Position numbers and translations under genes: made by a program
Shown: positions 62,000 to 64,000 of the stretch, one piece after another
Position numbering within the stretch: the first letter of the stretch is position 1
Layout: every line of letters starts with the position of its first letter
Assembly: GCA_001829185.1 (NCBI GenBank)
Contig: MIAR01000020.1
Coordinates: 1-64,000 of the forward strand
Origin: Spirochaetes bacterium GWB1_60_80
Lineage (GTDB): Bacteria; Spirochaetota; Spirochaetia; Treponematales; UBA12059
Direction: 5' to 3'
DNA length: 64,000 nucleotides
Notes under the pieces: model-generated
The model's input: only the letters and a program-made list of their open reading frames with translations
Told to the model about the DNA's origin: nothing
The model's database searches: none

Positions 62000-64000
62000 A
62001 TGGCCTTACAACAGTTTCGCCGGGTCCTGGCCACGGCCTTCATCGCCATTTTCAGCCTGAGCCAGGTAGCCTGCGTCGACGGCAAGGTCCTCGGCCTGGA
62101 GCGGGCCGAGTGGTTCAGGCGACTGAGCGTCGGCGAAACCTTGCCGATTTTTAGCGTGGCCTACGTCGATTACGATGAACTAACCGAACTGGGACCAGGC
62201 GCTCTCCTCTTCCTGTCCTGGCACGCCGAAGCGGCCGGCGAAGCTCGCCTGCGGCAACGGCTGCTGGAAGCGGCCACTCGGCTGGAGTCTGGCCTGTACC
62301 GCCAGCGCGCCGGCCAACTGCTCGAGGAACTGTACCTGGCCACCAACCAGTTTACGGCGCTGTCCGACTTGTACGCCGCCAACCCGATGAAGCTGCCGGA
62401 CTGGCAGTTAGCGCTGGGCCAGGCGAAAGCCCTCCAGGGTCAAGCCAACTGGCCGGCTGCCATCGTCGCCTGGCAAGATTTCACCGACCGCTGGCCGGAA
62501 CAGGCCGCCACCCGGTCGGCCAGCCTCCTAACCGCCCGGGTGGACTGCCTGCTTGGCATGGTAGCCGACAATCTGACCGATGCCAGCTGGCGCCTCCGCC
62601 TAACCGAGGCCGCCCGGCAGTTGACCGAGCAACGGGCCGAAACCAGCCTGGCGGCGGCCCTAACCCGGCTCCTACCGATTTTAGAGCCGCTATTGCCGGC
62701 CGACCTCTCCCTTCTGCTGGCCCTGCGCGAGGCGGCCGGCCGGCGCGATTACGGCCCGGCCCTGCGCCTGTTCTACCGCTACATTGCCGTGCGTAATCAC
62801 GCCAGCCAGTTCGACCAGGCGGCTACCGCCGGCTCTGCCGCCGAACCGGCAACCGGCACGCCCGGCGACAACGCGGCGCCGGCCACAGAGACCAGGCCGG
62901 AAGCGTTGGCCGTATCCGACCTGTTCGCCACCGTCCACCGGCTGGACCAAACCATGCTGGCCGACTTCGTCCGCAGCCTGCCCTTCGCCACCGCCGCCGA
63001 CCTGGCCCGCTGCTGGCTGTTTTCGGAAGCGGCCGAAGGCCTCAACGTCTTCCGTTTACTGGTTGCCCAGCCGGAGCTCCCGCTTGAGCTGGCCTACCTG
63101 TACCATTTCTACGCCGGCCGACTGGAGAGTCGCCAACAGCGACCCGACCAGGCGGCGCTGTATTTACGTCAGGCCGCCCGGCTAGCCGGCAACGGTCCGG
63201 ACCGCGATGTAGCCTACTGGTACCTGGCGGAAGGGCAGCTGGCCACCCGACCGGCCGAGACCATCGCCAGTTTGGCGGAGGCCCTGGCCGTCAGCGACAA
63301 CCCGGGCTACTATGATGATCTGCTGGAAGCGCTCAGCCGCTTGGCGGTATTACGCCGCGACGGCCACCTGCTGGCCAGCCTCGATGCCGCGGCCGGCCGC
63401 CGGGCCGCGCCATCCCAGCGCGCCCGGCTCGATTACCTGTTGGCGCGCGCCGCCGCCGCCGGCCTCATCAGCCTGAGCGACCTCCAGGCAGCCTTCGGCG
63501 AAAACGCGCCAGCCAGCCTGCAGCGCTACCAGAACGCGCATTACCAGCTGGCGGCCAATCAAGCGGCCAACCCCTGGTACCGCCTCTTGGCTAACTTGCG
63601 GCTGGGCCGCCCCGCTTTGGTCCGACCACCGGAAACCGCCGCCGCTGTGGCACCCCCCGCCGCCACTCCGAGCGCCGGGTCTGGCCGTGACGGCAGCGCG
63701 CCAGCCAGCCAGCCGGTAGCCGACCAACCCTACGCCGAGTTCTGCCGCGGCCTGGTCGACTGGCAGCTGGGCAGTCGGCTCTTCGACGAGACCAGCCGCT
63801 TCCTGCCGGTCATGTACCTTGAGGAAATCCGCCTGGCGGCCCAGTGGCTGGCCGACGGCGGCCGCCATGCCGAAAGCATCCGCCTGGCCAACCGCCTGCT
63901 GGCCCGGTCGGACACGGCGGCCACAATGCAAGACTGGCGCCTGGCCTGGCCGCAGCCCTTCGGCGACGCCATGGCTACCGCCCTGGCCGTCAGTAGCGTC
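62000..64000 (+). CDS. Lytic transglycosylase-like lipoprotein, 3' part outside the window
   Basis: The open frame starts at ATG 62000 and runs 667 codons to the window end without a stop. The signal sequence ends in SLSQVAC, a plausible lipobox (Cys 25). The body is a long alpha-superhelix of Leu/Ala-rich repeats (LYRQRAGQLLEELYLATNQF; DFVRSLPFATAADLARCWL; DQAALYLRQAARLAGN), like the U and L domains of Slt70. The last residues, DWRLAWPQPFGDAMATALAV, match the segment just before the catalytic SLT domain, which lies beyond the window. It should cleave peptidoglycan in the periplasm. A short 43-bp gap follows the DnaJ-related gene. Confidence 0.72.
   Translation, partial: MALQQFRRVLATAFIAIFSLSQVACVDGKVLGLERAEWFRRLSVGETLPIFSVAYVDYDELTELGPGALLFLSWHAEAAGEARLRQRLLEAATRLESGLYRQRAGQLLEELYLATNQFTALSDLYAANPMKLPDWQLALGQAKALQGQANWPAAIVAWQDFTDRWPEQAATRSASLLTARVDCLLGMVADNLTDASWRLRLTEAARQLTEQRAETSLAAALTRLLPILEPLLPADLSLLLALREAAGRRDYGPALRLFYRYIAVRNHASQFDQAATAGSAAEPATGTPGDNAAPATETRPEALAVSDLFATVHRLDQTMLADFVRSLPFATAADLARCWLFSEAAEGLNVFRLLVAQPELPLELAYLYHFYAGRLESRQQRPDQAALYLRQAARLAGNGPDRDVAYWYLAEGQLATRPAETIASLAEALAVSDNPGYYDDLLEALSRLAVLRRDGHLLASLDAAAGRRAAPSQRARLDYLLARAAAAGLISLSDLQAAFGENAPASLQRYQNAHYQLAANQAANPWYRLLANLRLGRPALVRPPETAAAVAPPAATPSAGSGRDGSAPASQPVADQPYAEFCRGLVDWQLGSRLFDETSRFLPVMYLEEIRLAAQWLADGGRHAESIRLANRLLARSDTAATMQDWRLAWPQPFGDAMATALAVSSV

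Overview
The window reads as the chromosome of a GC-rich, anaerobic, Gram-negative (diderm) bacterium, most probably a spirochaete. This assignment is inference. The support is oxygen-sensitive electron metabolism (hybrid cluster protein, flavodiiron protein, 2-oxoacid:ferredoxin oxidoreductase, an Nfn-type transhydrogenase, butyrate kinase), outer-membrane beta-barrels and lipoproteins, and a set of families common in spirochaetes (bactofilin, DUF342/FapA, PilZ protein with an N-terminal membrane anchor, DUF4384, HEAT and LysM surface proteins). No rRNA, tRNA, CRISPR array, phage or complete insertion sequence was seen.

Layout. 0.1-8.4 kb is a nitrosative-stress island: flavodiiron NO reductase, hemerythrin/DUF438 sensor, NarX/PilJ-like diguanylate cyclase, hybrid cluster protein, its ferredoxin and an Rrf2/NsrR-type repressor. 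A GGTATT-N2-AATACC palindrome lies at three promoters. 8.7-15.1 kb holds envelope proteins (PAP2, a transglutaminase-like protein) and two decayed genes, a MACPF protein and a CsgG/beta-barrel protein interrupted by a 127-bp structured repeat. 15.3-19.9 kb is a vor-ptb-buk operon turning branched 2-oxoacids into acids plus ATP. 20.2-21.7 kb is an AAA/PD-(D/E)XK protein beside an 80-bp palindrome. 22.2-26.6 kb is a heterodimeric ABC exporter behind a ~470-nt leader that encodes a 20-residue peptide.

26.7-33.7 kb carries a THEP1-like NTPase and then an operon of adenylate cyclase/AAA/TPR, cNMP-binding protein, uracil-DNA glycosylase and PriA. 33.7-43.2 kb has a STAS protein, lipoproteins, a PQQ-type propeller, nfnAB, a beta-barrel with its lipoprotein, and a bactofilin-TPR-mtaB operon. 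43.3-44.4 kb is a graveyard of a response regulator and a FapA-like gene. 44.6-49.5 kb has rsmA, comEC, a HEAT protein and a PilZ protein. 49.5-54.2 kb has a CPBP protease, DUF4384, a methyltransferase and an Hsp70-SBD/LysM protein. 54.3-57.6 kb is tag-mtnP-aldolase-mtnA (methylthioadenosine salvage). 57.9-64 kb has an unusual cytosolic protein with a peptide-binding domain between two chemoreceptor-like halves, a DnaJ-related protein, and the 5' part of a lytic transglycosylase gene cut by the window end.

Themes: anaerobic redox control, second messengers (c-di-GMP through GGDEF and PilZ; cAMP through cyclase and CNBD), many probable leaderless promoters (-10 box 6-9 nt before ATG), and local gene decay linked in one case to a dispersed hairpin-rich repeat.
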